In this document: one piece after another, positions 41,685 to 48,812 of the stretch
Numbering within the stretch: the stretch's first letter is position 1
Layout of the letters: each line of letters opens with the position of its first letter
Notes under the pieces: generated by a model
What the model saw: the letters and a program-made list of their open reading frames with translations, nothing else
Databases searched by the model: none
What the model was told of the DNA's origin: nothing
Program-made: the position numbers and the translations under genes
Assembly: GCF_004297125.1 (NCBI RefSeq)
Contig: NZ_SCVD01000015.1
Coordinates: 1 to 64,000 of the forward strand
Direction: 5' to 3'
Length of the DNA: 64,000 nucleotides
DNA from: Phenylobacterium sp.
GTDB taxonomy: Bacteria; Pseudomonadota; Alphaproteobacteria; Caulobacterales; Caulobacteraceae

Positions 41685-43109
41685 ATGTCCATTCTGCCAG
41701 CCGAAACCATCGTCCGCGACGACGCCGACCTTGCGGCGATCCAGCGCCTGGGCCGAGCCTTCGCGGCCCAGCGGGCGGCCTTCGCCCTCCAGCCGTATCC
41801 GTCCGCCGCGGTGCGCCGCCGGCGCATCGCGGCGATCCCGCCCATGATGGAACGGCACCGCGCCCGCATCGCCGAGGCCCTCGCGGCGGACTTCGGGTCG
41901 CACCCCGTCGGGGCCTCCGACGTCATCGAGGTCAGCGGCCCCATCGCACGCGCCCAGCACGCCTTGGACAACCTCGACCGTTGGATGTCCGAAGAGCCGC
42001 GCCAGCTGGACGGGGCGCTGTACGGTGATGGAAAGGCGTATGTCCGACCGGCGCCCAAAGGGGTGGTAGGCAACATCGTGCCCTGGAACTTCCCCTTCGA
42101 CATCGCCGTCGGGCCGCTCGTCGACATGCTGGCGGCAGGCAACAACGTCATCATCAAGCCCTCCGACTACACGCCCGCCTCCGCGACCCTGCTGGCGGAG
42201 ATGATCGCCGAAACCTTCGATCCCACCGAGGTGGACGTGGCCGTCGGCGGCCTGCAGCTGGCCCAGGCCTTCCCCGAGCTGCCGTGGGATCATCTGCTCT
42301 ACACGGGCAGCCCCGGGATCGGCCGCAAGGTGATGAGCGCGGCGGCGGAGAACCTCACGCCCGTCACGCTCGAACTCGGCGGCAAGTGTCCGGCCCTGTT
42401 CCTGCCGGGCGCAGTGGACACGCAGGGCGTGGAGCAACTGATCGGGGTCAAGCTGATCAAGAACGGCCAGATGTGCATCTCGATCGACTACTGCCTGGTC
42501 CCCGAAGACGACGTCGAGGCCTTCGTGAAGATCGTCGCCGACTACATGGCGCGCGAACTCCCCGGATATTCCCAGACCTCGAATTGCACGGGCATCATCT
42601 CGGAACGGCACCTCGACCGGCTGCGCGGCATGCTGGAAGAAGCGCGGCTCGCCGGCGCACGCATCGTTCCCACCGAATCCGAGGCCGAACCGGACTACGT
42701 TCGCCGCCGTATGCCGCTCACGCTGGTCGTCGATCCGCCCGCCGACCTTCGGTTGATGCGCGAGGAGGTATTCGGACCCATCCTGGCGATCCTTCCCTAC
42801 CGCACGGTCGATGCGGCGCTCGAACACATCAATCGTGGCAGCCATCCGCTCGGCGTCTATGTTTATGCGCGGGACACTAAGGCGGCGCTGCAAGTCCTCG
42901 ACCGGACCCGCTCGGGGGGCGGCGTAATCAACGGCTGCGCCCTGCATGGCGCGATCCCATCCCTTGGCTTCGGCGGCGTCGGGGAGAGCGGCATGGGTCG
43001 CCACCATGGCGTGGACGGCTTCCGGGAATTCTCCAACCCCCGCGGCATCGTCCTCCGCGCCCGGAAGGACAACGCCCAGGTATTCTGTCCGCCGTATGCG
43101 GTGGAGTGA
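41685..43109 (+). CDS. Aldehyde dehydrogenase, coniferyl-aldehyde-dehydrogenase type
   Basis: 474 residues. Motifs: PKGVVGNIVPWNFPFDI, the cofactor loop YTGSPGIGRKVMSAAAENL, catalytic Glu230 in VTLELGGKCP and catalytic Cys264 in NGQMCISIDYCLVP. The pattern N-G-Q-x-C-x3-D-Y is that of the coniferyl aldehyde/class 3-like branch, which oxidises hydrophobic and aromatic aldehydes to acids with NAD(P). Starts 17 nt after the TBDR, so it is likely in the same transcript. It may dispose of an aldehyde formed from the imported compound. Confidence 0.9.
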   Translation: MSILPAETIVRDDADLAAIQRLGRAFAAQRAAFALQPYPSAAVRRRRIAAIPPMMERHRARIAEALAADFGSHPVGASDVIEVSGPIARAQHALDNLDRWMSEEPRQLDGALYGDGKAYVRPAPKGVVGNIVPWNFPFDIAVGPLVDMLAAGNNVIIKPSDYTPASATLLAEMIAETFDPTEVDVAVGGLQLAQAFPELPWDHLLYTGSPGIGRKVMSAAAENLTPVTLELGGKCPALFLPGAVDTQGVEQLIGVKLIKNGQMCISIDYCLVPEDDVEAFVKIVADYMARELPGYSQTSNCTGIISERHLDRLRGMLEEARLAGARIVPTESEAEPDYVRRRMPLTLVVDPPADLRLMREEVFGPILAILPYRTVDAALEHINRGSHPLGVYVYARDTKAALQVLDRTRSGGGVINGCALHGAIPSLGFGGVGESGMGRHHGVDGFREFSNPRGIVLRARKDNAQVFCPPYAVE

Positions 43110-43328
43110 CGCGTCCCCGGCGGGCGGCGACGCTCATCGCGGAGACGCGGCAGCCTACGGGCAATCGCGACCGCGTTCCTCGGGACGCTGGCCGAGCGGC
43201 TGATCTGCGACGACCTAGAAGAAGTAACTAGGTCCCTCGAGCGCCTCGGGCAGCGAGCGTCGGCTTTCGGCGAGGCCCACGAGACGGGGTTCGACCCGGC
43301 TCTGTCGTCGGTGATGTCCGCTTCCTAG
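43110..43328 (+). other. Open frame without start after the aldehyde dehydrogenase; possible gene remnant
   Basis: In the same phase as the aldehyde dehydrogenase, directly after its TGA, the frame stays open to a TAG at 43326-43328. The second half (from about 43155) reads like protein: AIATAFLGTLAERLICDDLE, then EVTRSLERLGQRASAFGEAH. There is no ATG, GTG or TTG in a usable place, and I recognise no family. It may be a decayed C-terminus or chance. The rest of the gap to 43610 holds the repeat element described separately. Confidence 0.25.
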
Positions 43329-43404
43329 CCGATCGCTGTGGACCGACCGGCGCGGCAGGAACGCACCAATCCCGGAGTTTGGGTTATTGCCAGCTCGAGC
43401 GCCT

Positions 43405-43499
43405 TCCGGCGAAGTGGATACCGGTTCGCCGCCAGAAGGCGCGACAAAGCAAAGACCTGGAGCGCAGCTCCGATTCAATCGGAGCGAATAGCGCTCCAG
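43405..43499. repeat. Interspersed alphaproteobacterial palindromic repeat (nested inverted repeats)
   Basis: A composite element. A conserved-looking box GAAGTGGATACCGGTTCGCC (43411-43430) is followed by GCGACAAAGCAAA and then by two nested palindromes: outer arms CTGGAGCGC (43457-43465) and GCGCTCCAG (43491-43499), inner arms GCTCCGATT (43467-43475) and AATCGGAGC (43477-43485) around a single C. This combination of a GGATACCGG box and a TCCGATT-AATCGGA stem is familiar to me as a common intergenic repeat in Alphaproteobacteria. It is the only copy I found in this window. It could act as a transcript-stabilising or terminating hairpin after the aldehyde dehydrogenase gene. Confidence 0.7.
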
Positions 43500-43610
43500 C
43501 GGACCTCCGATCGCCCCGAAGAGTCGCGTCGGCCGGCGCGGCACGGCTCGCGTTCCCCGGCTCAGCGCGGTAGGGTGACTCCTTACAGAACCTCGTGGAA
43601 GGAGCGCATC

Positions 43611-44264
43611 ATGTCGGTCCGTATGGCCACCAGTTTCCCCCCCATGATTATCGTCGCCGCAGCAATGGCCGTTGCCAGCTCCGCCGGCGCAGCAACCTTT
43701 ACCTTCGACGAGGATCCCTTCGCGGGATCGACGGCACTGACCACGCCGGGCAGGCAGATAGTGGGCGGCGAGCCTTTCCTCGTCTTCGATCCGACAGCCG
43801 ACGAGATCCTGATCGCGCCTGCGGTGTTCGGAGTGACCCCGCCGATCCTGGCCTTCAACGGCCTGGCGGCCGATCTGACGGCCGGATTCAACCTGGTCGT
43901 GCTGCGCGACCTGGACGCGGACCCCGTAGCGGCTGGGAACCAGATGGCCGCGGGCCTGGCGGCGAACCTGATCGCAGATGCCGTCACCGTCGACGGAGCG
44001 GGGTTCTTCTTTTACTTCAACTCCGGATTGGACCTGGTCCGGCTCGTCTACTCCACCAACCTCAGCGACAACACGGCCGACCTGAAGGTCCTCGCGCGGT
44101 TCACCAATCTCTCCGGGGCGGCGGGCGCCGCGGCGATGGCGGAGATCGGTCCGCAGGTGTCCGCCGTCCCGGAGCCAGCCGTTTGGGGGATGATGCTGGC
44201 GGGCTTCGGCCTGGCGGGATCAGCCCTGCGACGCCGCCGCCACGCCGTCCGATACCGGATCTGA
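43611..44264 (+). CDS. PEPxxW (PEP-CTERM type) sorted exported protein
   Basis: 217 residues from ATG 43611 with GGAAGGAG upstream; the longer frame has no support. N-terminal signal peptide (MIIVAAAMAVASSAGAA), a beta-rich central part without recognised domains, and a C-terminal sorting tail: VPEPAVWGMMLAGFGLAGSALRRRR, that is PEP motif, one membrane segment and a basic tail. Such proteins are processed by an exosortase and released to the cell surface or matrix; no exosortase gene is in the window. The gene stands alone between the repeat element and the putative attachment site. Confidence 0.85.
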   Translation: MSVRMATSFPPMIIVAAAMAVASSAGAATFTFDEDPFAGSTALTTPGRQIVGGEPFLVFDPTADEILIAPAVFGVTPPILAFNGLAADLTAGFNLVVLRDLDADPVAAGNQMAAGLAANLIADAVTVDGAGFFFYFNSGLDLVRLVYSTNLSDNTADLKVLARFTNLSGAAGAAAMAEIGPQVSAVPEPAVWGMMLAGFGLAGSALRRRRHAVRYRI

Positions 44265-44676
44265 GCGCAGAGCCGGTCGGGTCCGATTTGCATCGATATT
44301 GTTGATTTAGTTGGGGGAAGATCTGGCGAGAGTTCCCTCCTTGGCCTTTGGACGAGATGGCCTGGGTCTCTAGGCGGCCGCCCGCAGGCGGCGGATCGGT
44401 GGTCGGGACAGTCGTGGTCAAGGGGTTGAGAGCGCCGCGGGTGGCGGGGCTCTGAGCGTGGCGAGTTTCCGCAGGTTCTCACCCGCACGGGCAAGTCGAA
44501 GAACATTTCCTTCTTCGGATGGCGGGGCCAGGAAGGCGGTCAACGGCTCCGGGCCGACGATCGAAAGGAACTCTGAATCGTCGCGGATGAACACCGTCGC
44601 GCGCCCGGTTTTGCATGTATAACAATGTGTTAACGGTCTTTAGCCGGATTTTCCGAGACCGGCTGAAACCGGCTAC
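44265..44676. other. Gene-poor region left of the attachment site
   Basis: 412 nt. It contains a possible coding remnant on the minus strand (44418-44612), and at 44642-44675 a set of AGCCGG/CCGGCT inverted repeats directly left of the tRNA fragment. No complete gene is recognised. Confidence 0.5.
44418..44612 (-). pseudogene. Possible truncated coding remnant beside the attachment site
   Basis: The minus strand from about 44612 to a TGA at 44418-44420 reads KTGRATVFIRDDSEFLSIVG, then PEPLTAFLAPPSEEGNVLRL and a Pro/Ala-rich end. Codon choice is G/C-ending as in real genes of the window, and the composition looks protein-like. There is no start codon at the upstream end except an internal GTG. 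I do not recognise a family. It may be the tail of a gene disrupted when the neighbouring element integrated or rearranged. Confidence 0.25.
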
Positions 44677-44699
44677 TGGTGGGCCCGGCAGGATTCGAA
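44677..44699 (-). other. tRNA 3'-end fragment with CCA: probable attachment site (att) of an integrated element
   Basis: On the minus strand this reads TTCGAAT (T-loop), CCTGC (3' half of the T-stem), CGGGCCC (3' acceptor strand), A and CCA. That is the last 23 nt of a tRNA. The 5' half of the T-stem (expected GCAGG) is absent and is replaced by AATTTCC-AAA-GGAAATT, so this is a fragment, not a gene. Integrating elements that use the 3' end of a tRNA leave exactly such a copy at the end far from the intact tRNA. From the orientation, the element lies to the right and the original chromosome to the left. Confidence 0.7.
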
Positions 44700-44732
44700 T
44701 TTCCAAAGGAAATTGGCGCACTTCGCGGCCAA

Positions 44733-44753
44733 GTACCAACAAGCGTACCAACA
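44733..44753. repeat. Two direct repeats GTACCAACA: probable integrase arm sites
   Basis: GTACCAACA at 44733-44741 and 44745-44753, separated by 3 nt, 34 nt inside the tRNA-fragment side that should belong to the element. Short direct repeats of this kind next to a tRNA-derived core are typical arm-type binding sites of tyrosine integrases. No integrase gene is within the window. Confidence 0.55.
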
Positions 44754-44832
44754 GGCCCATGCAACCCGCTATGAAGGTTCGCCAAGCGCCATGTGTGGAC
44801 ACGAGCAGACCCTCAGGTTTGTGGGGCGGCCA

Positions 44833-45387
44833 TCAGTCGGCGGCGTATCCGACGACGGCGATCAGCTCGGGCGAGAAGCGATCCTCGCCGCGCGCCATCG
44901 GGCCCGTCAGTCGCGCGGTGATCTCCTGCATCACCCAGCTGTTGCCGTCGGGATCGCAGAACGCCGCGTAGGACGCATAGCTCTTCCGGCCAGGACTGGC
45001 GCCGGAGCACAGGTGCGCCTGGTCGGCGTGGTGGAAGATCCCGCCCGGATCGTGGAACAACTCGCCGACCTCGAAGCCCCGGCGCAAAAGCTCTGCGCGG
45101 GCGACCTCGATGTCCGCCACGACGAGATGCAGGCCCTTCACGGAGCCCGGCGCCGCGGCCGTGACATTGCGGCCGAAGATGATCGAACACCCGGACCCGG
45201 GCGGCGTGAACTGGATCACGCGGTAGTCTTCAGCCCCGCTGAAATCGATGTCGAGACGCCAACCCAGCCCGCCATAGAAGCGCTTGGCGCGATCGACATC
45301 GGAGACGGGGATCACCACGACCTCCAGCGTCATCTGGACCTGGAGCGGCGTGGTGGTGGGCTGAGGCCCAGGCTCGGCGAGGCTCAT
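44833..45387 (-). CDS. VOC superfamily (glyoxalase-like) protein
   Basis: 184 residues from ATG 45387 with AAGGAG 5 nt upstream; the frame continues upstream but crosses the island operator. VOC signatures: VVVIPVSDVDRAKRFYGGLGWRLDIDF and YAAFCDPDGNSWVMQEI, with HLVVADIEVARAELLRRGFEV between them. The presence of two half-modules suggests a metal-dependent or antibiotic-resistance-like VOC protein. It is the first gene inside the putative island. The palindromic operator S1 is centred 107 nt before its start. The reaction is unknown; given the other neighbours, detoxification of a reactive carbonyl is possible. Confidence 0.84.
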   Translation of the reverse strand: MSLAEPGPQPTTTPLQVQMTLEVVVIPVSDVDRAKRFYGGLGWRLDIDFSGAEDYRVIQFTPPGSGCSIIFGRNVTAAAPGSVKGLHLVVADIEVARAELLRRGFEVGELFHDPGGIFHHADQAHLCSGASPGRKSYASYAAFCDPDGNSWVMQEITARLTGPMARGEDRFSPELIAVVGYAAD

Positions 45388-45480
45388 GCGAACTCCTTGC
45401 GACGTTCGGGTTTGCCGCCTTGCGCTTGGCCTCGGCGGCGGTCCTCTGAACCTGGGACCCAGGCCCGTCCGCCACCATTG

Positions 45481-45507
45481 GACCTTGGTATCGACGATAC
45501 CTTGGTC
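45481..45507. promoter_or_regulatory. Island operator S1
   Basis: Left half GACC-TT-GGTATCG and right half CGATACC-TT-GGTC meet across a single A. It is preceded by TTG, giving the TTGGAC edge. All paired positions match except the TT steps. Upstream of the VOC gene (start 45387). Confidence 0.7.
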
Positions 45508-45666
45508 GCAGGCGGATGGAGCTCGCGACGGCGGCGTGATCGCCTGCGGCGCGTTCGGGACACTCGCTGCGGCGAACGCCCTGATAGTCGCCAACCTCCC
45601 GCGGGCGCACGGCGCAGGTTGGGGGACAACCCGCGCCGCCGTCGGCTAGTGTGGATCGTCCCTGGA

Positions 45667-46344
45667 TCAGGCGTTGAGGAGCCGGAGCAACTCCTGGGCG
45701 CCGACAGTCGAAGAGGCCGGGTTCTGGCCGGTGACCAGAAGGCCATCAACCACCGCGAACGGCAGCCAGTTGTCGGTCTTCTCGTAGAGGCCGCCGAGGC
45801 GCTTCAGTTCGTCCTCCACCAGGAAGGGGACGACATGCGTCAGCTCGACGGCTTCTTCCTCGGTGTTGGTGAAGCCGGTTACCCGCCTGCCCTTCACCAA
45901 CGGCTCCCCGTCGATCGTGACCTTGTGGAAGACCGCCGGCGCGTGACAGACGGCCGCCACCGGCTTGCCCGCCTTCCAGAAGGCTTCGATCAGCGCGATG
46001 GAGGTCGCGTTGTCGGCGAGGTCCCACATGGGGCCATGGCCGCCCGAATAGAAGATGGTGTCGAAGTCTTCGGCGGAGACCGCGTCCAACCGGCGGGTGT
46101 TGGCGAGCACCTTTTGAGTCTCGGGATCGGCCTTGAAGCGGGCCATGGCGTCGGTCTGGTTGCCGGGCTCGTCGCTCTTGGGGTCGATGGGCGGCTGGCC
46201 GCCCTTGGGCGAGGCCAGGGTCACCTCGGCGCCGGCGTCCTTGAACACATAGTAGGGCGCGGCGAACTCCTCGAGCCAGAAGCCGGTCTTCCGGCCGGTG
46301 TCGCCCAGCTTGTCGTGCGAGGTGAGGATCATCAGAATCTTCAT
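45667..46344 (-). CDS. DJ-1/PfpI (Hsp31/HchA-like) class I glutamine-amidotransferase-fold protein
   Basis: 225 residues: MKILMILTSHDKLGDTGRKTG, LEEFAAPYYVFKDAGAEVTLASPKGG (Glu that assists the nucleophile) and the nucleophile elbow AAVCHAPAVFHK with its Cys; FYSGGHGPMWDLADN is also typical. Members of this branch are protein/nucleotide deglycases or glutathione-independent glyoxalases (glyoxalase III) and chaperones, all linked to reactive carbonyl stress. It is monocistronic with operator S2 centred 162 nt upstream. Which of the family activities applies cannot be told. Confidence 0.88.
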   Translation of the reverse strand: MKILMILTSHDKLGDTGRKTGFWLEEFAAPYYVFKDAGAEVTLASPKGGQPPIDPKSDEPGNQTDAMARFKADPETQKVLANTRRLDAVSAEDFDTIFYSGGHGPMWDLADNATSIALIEAFWKAGKPVAAVCHAPAVFHKVTIDGEPLVKGRRVTGFTNTEEEAVELTHVVPFLVEDELKRLGGLYEKTDNWLPFAVVDGLLVTGQNPASSTVGAQELLRLLNA

Positions 46345-46498
46345 CGGCGGTCTCCGTCTGTCGCCGGGGGGCGCGAACGGCCGCCCCGGCTGGCGTCACG
46401 GGCGCCCGGTGGCGCGGGCCGAAACGTGGGCCTCCCCGTGGTTCCGAAGGAACGCAGGGACACCTAGGTCGCGCGCCGATGGGGGACCATTGCGCGAA

Positions 46499-46513
46499 GG
46501 TATCGGCGATACC
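46499..46513. promoter_or_regulatory. Island operator S2 (core only)
   Basis: A perfect core dyad GGTATCG-G-CGATACC, followed by AAAGTC; the outer TTGGAC/GTCCAA edges are degenerate. It lies upstream of the DJ-1/PfpI gene and just beyond the 3' end of the SDR gene. Confidence 0.6.
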
Positions 46514-46552
46514 AAAGTCTCGGCGCCAGGTCGCCGAGCCGACCCGCGCTGG

Positions 46553-47305
46553 CTACCAGGCGGCTGCGCCCCCCTCGATGGGGAGATTGACGCCGGTGAT
46601 GTACGAGGCGCGCGCCGAGGCCAGGAACACGGCGGCCTCGACCACCTCTTCCGGACGTCCCCACCGCTTGAGCAGGGTCCGGTCAGTCACCGCGTCGCGC
46701 TGGGCCGCATCGAGATCGCCTTCGCGGGAGAGGATCGCGCCTGGGCTGATGGTCACGGCCCGGATTCCGACGGGCGCGCCTTCGACCGCCAGTTGGCGGG
46801 TCAACCCGATGACGCCGGCCTTGGCGGCGACATGGGCCGCCATGGGCGGCTGCGGAAACCCGATCATCCCGGCGACAGAGGCGACGCTGAGGATGACCCC
46901 GCCACCGCGCGCCACGAGATGCGACCAGGCAAACCGGGTGACGAAGAAGACCGTGTCGAGCTCGACGGCGATCGTGACCCGCCAATCGGCGACGGACATG
47001 CCGGAGATTGGGCCGAACCGCGGGCCGCCCGCATTGTTGTAGACGATGTCGAATCCGCCATAGCAGGCCGCGGCGCTGGCGACGAACCGCTCGACAGCGG
47101 CGGGATCGGTGAGGTCCACCGGGGCGAAGCCGGTCATCTCGCCCCCGGCGGCGCGCACCAGACGAACCGTCTCCGCGTTGCCCGCGTCCTGGAGGTCGCA
47201 CCCAACGACCTTCGCGCCTTCCCGCGCGAAGGCGAGGCAAGCGACCCGGCCCTGACCGCCGGCCGTGCCCGTGATCAGCGCGATCTTTCCGTCCAACAAG
47301 CCCAT
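46553..47305 (-). CDS. SDR-family oxidoreductase with His in the catalytic Tyr position
   Basis: 250 residues; ATG 47305 follows AAGGAGGA. Cofactor loop TGTAGGQGRVACL, VVGCDLQDAG (acidic residue, NAD preference), NNAGG, and VASVAGMIGFPQ carrying the Ser. The active-site segment reads AAHVAAKAGVIGLTR, so the usual Tyr of Y-x3-K is His while the Lys is kept. SDRs with this AH-x-AAK pattern are known but uncharacterised to me, and the change may alter acid/base chemistry. Ends ISPGAI and GGAAAW. It is monocistronic under half-site S3. Substrate unknown. Confidence 0.88.
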   Translation of the reverse strand: MGLLDGKIALITGTAGGQGRVACLAFAREGAKVVGCDLQDAGNAETVRLVRAAGGEMTGFAPVDLTDPAAVERFVASAAACYGGFDIVYNNAGGPRFGPISGMSVADWRVTIAVELDTVFFVTRFAWSHLVARGGGVILSVASVAGMIGFPQPPMAAHVAAKAGVIGLTRQLAVEGAPVGIRAVTISPGAILSREGDLDAAQRDAVTDRTLLKRWGRPEEVVEAAVFLASARASYITGVNLPIEGGAAAW

Positions 47306-47379
47306 TCGATCCTCCTTGGCTCGCCGTCGTCATGACGCGGCGCCGCCCCCTAGATCGGGGTTGGGCTCGCTCGCTTCGA

Positions 47380-47397
47380 TTGGACTTTGGTGTCGCC
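47380..47397. promoter_or_regulatory. Island operator S3 (half-site)
   Basis: TTGGACTTTGGTGTCGCC matches the left half TTGGAC-N3-GGTRTCG; the right half is degenerate. It lies about 80 nt before the SDR start at 47305. Confidence 0.5.
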
Positions 47398-47480
47398 TGC
47401 CCCGACGGCGAGCCAGGAGCATGACACTTAGGAAGGGGTGCAAGCCGTCCCGGCGCCGCCTCAGACGATGGGCCGTTCGT

Positions 47481-48812
47481 CTATCTCAACCTGGCGACGT
47501 CCCGCGCCGTGATCTCCGACCGGGCCGACCCGAAGCGGGCGGTCACGTAGTTGGCGACGGCCGCGATCTCCGCGTTGGAGTAGGTCTGGCCGAAGGCCGG
47601 CATCACCACATCGCCGCCGGCCCGCTCAAGCCGTGCGCCGTTGATCACCACCTGCGCCACGTTGATGGCGCTCGGGTCGTTGACCGCCCGGACCCCGGTC
47701 AGGTTGGCGTGCGGGAAGAGCGGGCTTTTGCCCGACCAGCCGTGGCAACTGGCGCAAGCGCCGGCGAACACCTCCCGGCCCCGCCGATCGCCCCCGCCGG
47801 CCATCTCCTTCGGCAGGTCCGACGCCAGTTCGGTCTTGGGCGCCGGCAGGTCGCGTGACCCGACCGCGGGGATGGTGCGGAGGTAAGCGACCATGGCGAG
47901 GGTGTCGCTGGGCGCCAGCCTCGAGAGGCTCGCGTTGATCGCCTCGGCCATCGGCCCGGCCGCGGCGCCGCGGCCCAGCACATGGCCCCCGCGAAGGTAG
48001 GCCGCCAGTTCCGCGTCCGTCCAGGCGCCGACGCCGGAGGCGCGGTCCTGGGTGATGTTGTAGGCGCGCCAGCCTTGGATCACCGCGCCGCCGAACTTCT
48101 TCCGATTGTCCGGCGCCTGGGCCAGGTTGCGCGCCGTGTGGCAATCGCCGCAGTGCGCCAGCGCTTCGACCAGATAGGCGCCGCGGTTCCACTGCGGACT
48201 GCGGTCAGTGTGGGGTCGGAAGCGCTGGTCCGGATTGTAGAGCGCGCCCCAGATCGCCATCAGCGGACGCTGATTGAACGGGAACATGAGCCGGTTGGCG
48301 GGCGGGGTGTTGCGCACCGGCGCCAGGCTGAACAGATAGGCGCGGATCGCCAGGACATCGGCATCCGCCATCAGCGAGTAGGCTTCGTAAGGGAACGCGG
48401 GATAGAGGCGCGAGCCGTCCTTCGCCACGCCCTTGTGCACGGCGCGCAGGAAATCCGCCTCGCTCCAGGCGCCGATGCCGGTTTCGCGGTCCGGCGTTAT
48501 GTTGGGCGAGTAGAGCGTACCGAAGGGGGTCTTGAACGGCAGCCCGCCGGCGAACTCCGCGCCGCCGGGCGCGGTGTGACAGACCCCGCAATCCGCGGCT
48601 GTGGCGAGATAGCGGCCGCGGGTGACCAGGTCGGCCCCGCGCAGCTCCGACGGGACGCCGGTGGGATCGGGGCCGCTGTAGTTGGCCAGAGTGACCGCCG
48701 ATCCGCCGGCGAACGCCATGGGACGGGTGGGCGGCGCCAGCCAAGCGCCCAGCCCAGCGACGATCACGACCACGGCCAGGACGATGAGCGATGCGCGGCG
48801 ACGGAGGCTCAT
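47481..48812 (-). CDS. Membrane-anchored tri-heme cytochrome c (electron acceptor of the molybdenum hydroxylase)
   Basis: 443 residues from ATG 48812, which overlaps the TGA of the large molybdenum subunit gene (ATGA). An N-terminal hydrophobic segment (SLIVLAVVVIVAGLGAWL) anchors or exports it. Three heme c sites: CGVCH (residues 75-79), CGDCH (about 221-225) and CASCH (about 353-357), each with following Met-containing segments. This is the layout of the cytochrome subunits of membrane alcohol or aldehyde dehydrogenases. With IorA/IorB-like subunits it forms the familiar three-gene aldehyde/N-heterocycle dehydrogenase operon. It passes electrons from the periplasmic enzyme to the respiratory chain. 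Confidence 0.9.
   Translation of the reverse strand: MSLRRRASLIVLAVVVIVAGLGAWLAPPTRPMAFAGGSAVTLANYSGPDPTGVPSELRGADLVTRGRYLATAADCGVCHTAPGGAEFAGGLPFKTPFGTLYSPNITPDRETGIGAWSEADFLRAVHKGVAKDGSRLYPAFPYEAYSLMADADVLAIRAYLFSLAPVRNTPPANRLMFPFNQRPLMAIWGALYNPDQRFRPHTDRSPQWNRGAYLVEALAHCGDCHTARNLAQAPDNRKKFGGAVIQGWRAYNITQDRASGVGAWTDAELAAYLRGGHVLGRGAAAGPMAEAINASLSRLAPSDTLAMVAYLRTIPAVGSRDLPAPKTELASDLPKEMAGGGDRRGREVFAGACASCHGWSGKSPLFPHANLTGVRAVNDPSAINVAQVVINGARLERAGGDVVMPAFGQTYSNAEIAAVANYVTARFGSARSEITARDVARLR

Noticed and set aside
44677..44753. Complete tRNA gene on the minus strand
   Set aside because: Only the T-loop and 3' strand are present; the 5' T-stem, anticodon and D arms are missing.
44479..44802. 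Minus-strand open frame of 107 codons across the attachment site
   Set aside because: It reads through the tRNA fragment and the direct repeats and shows no family features.
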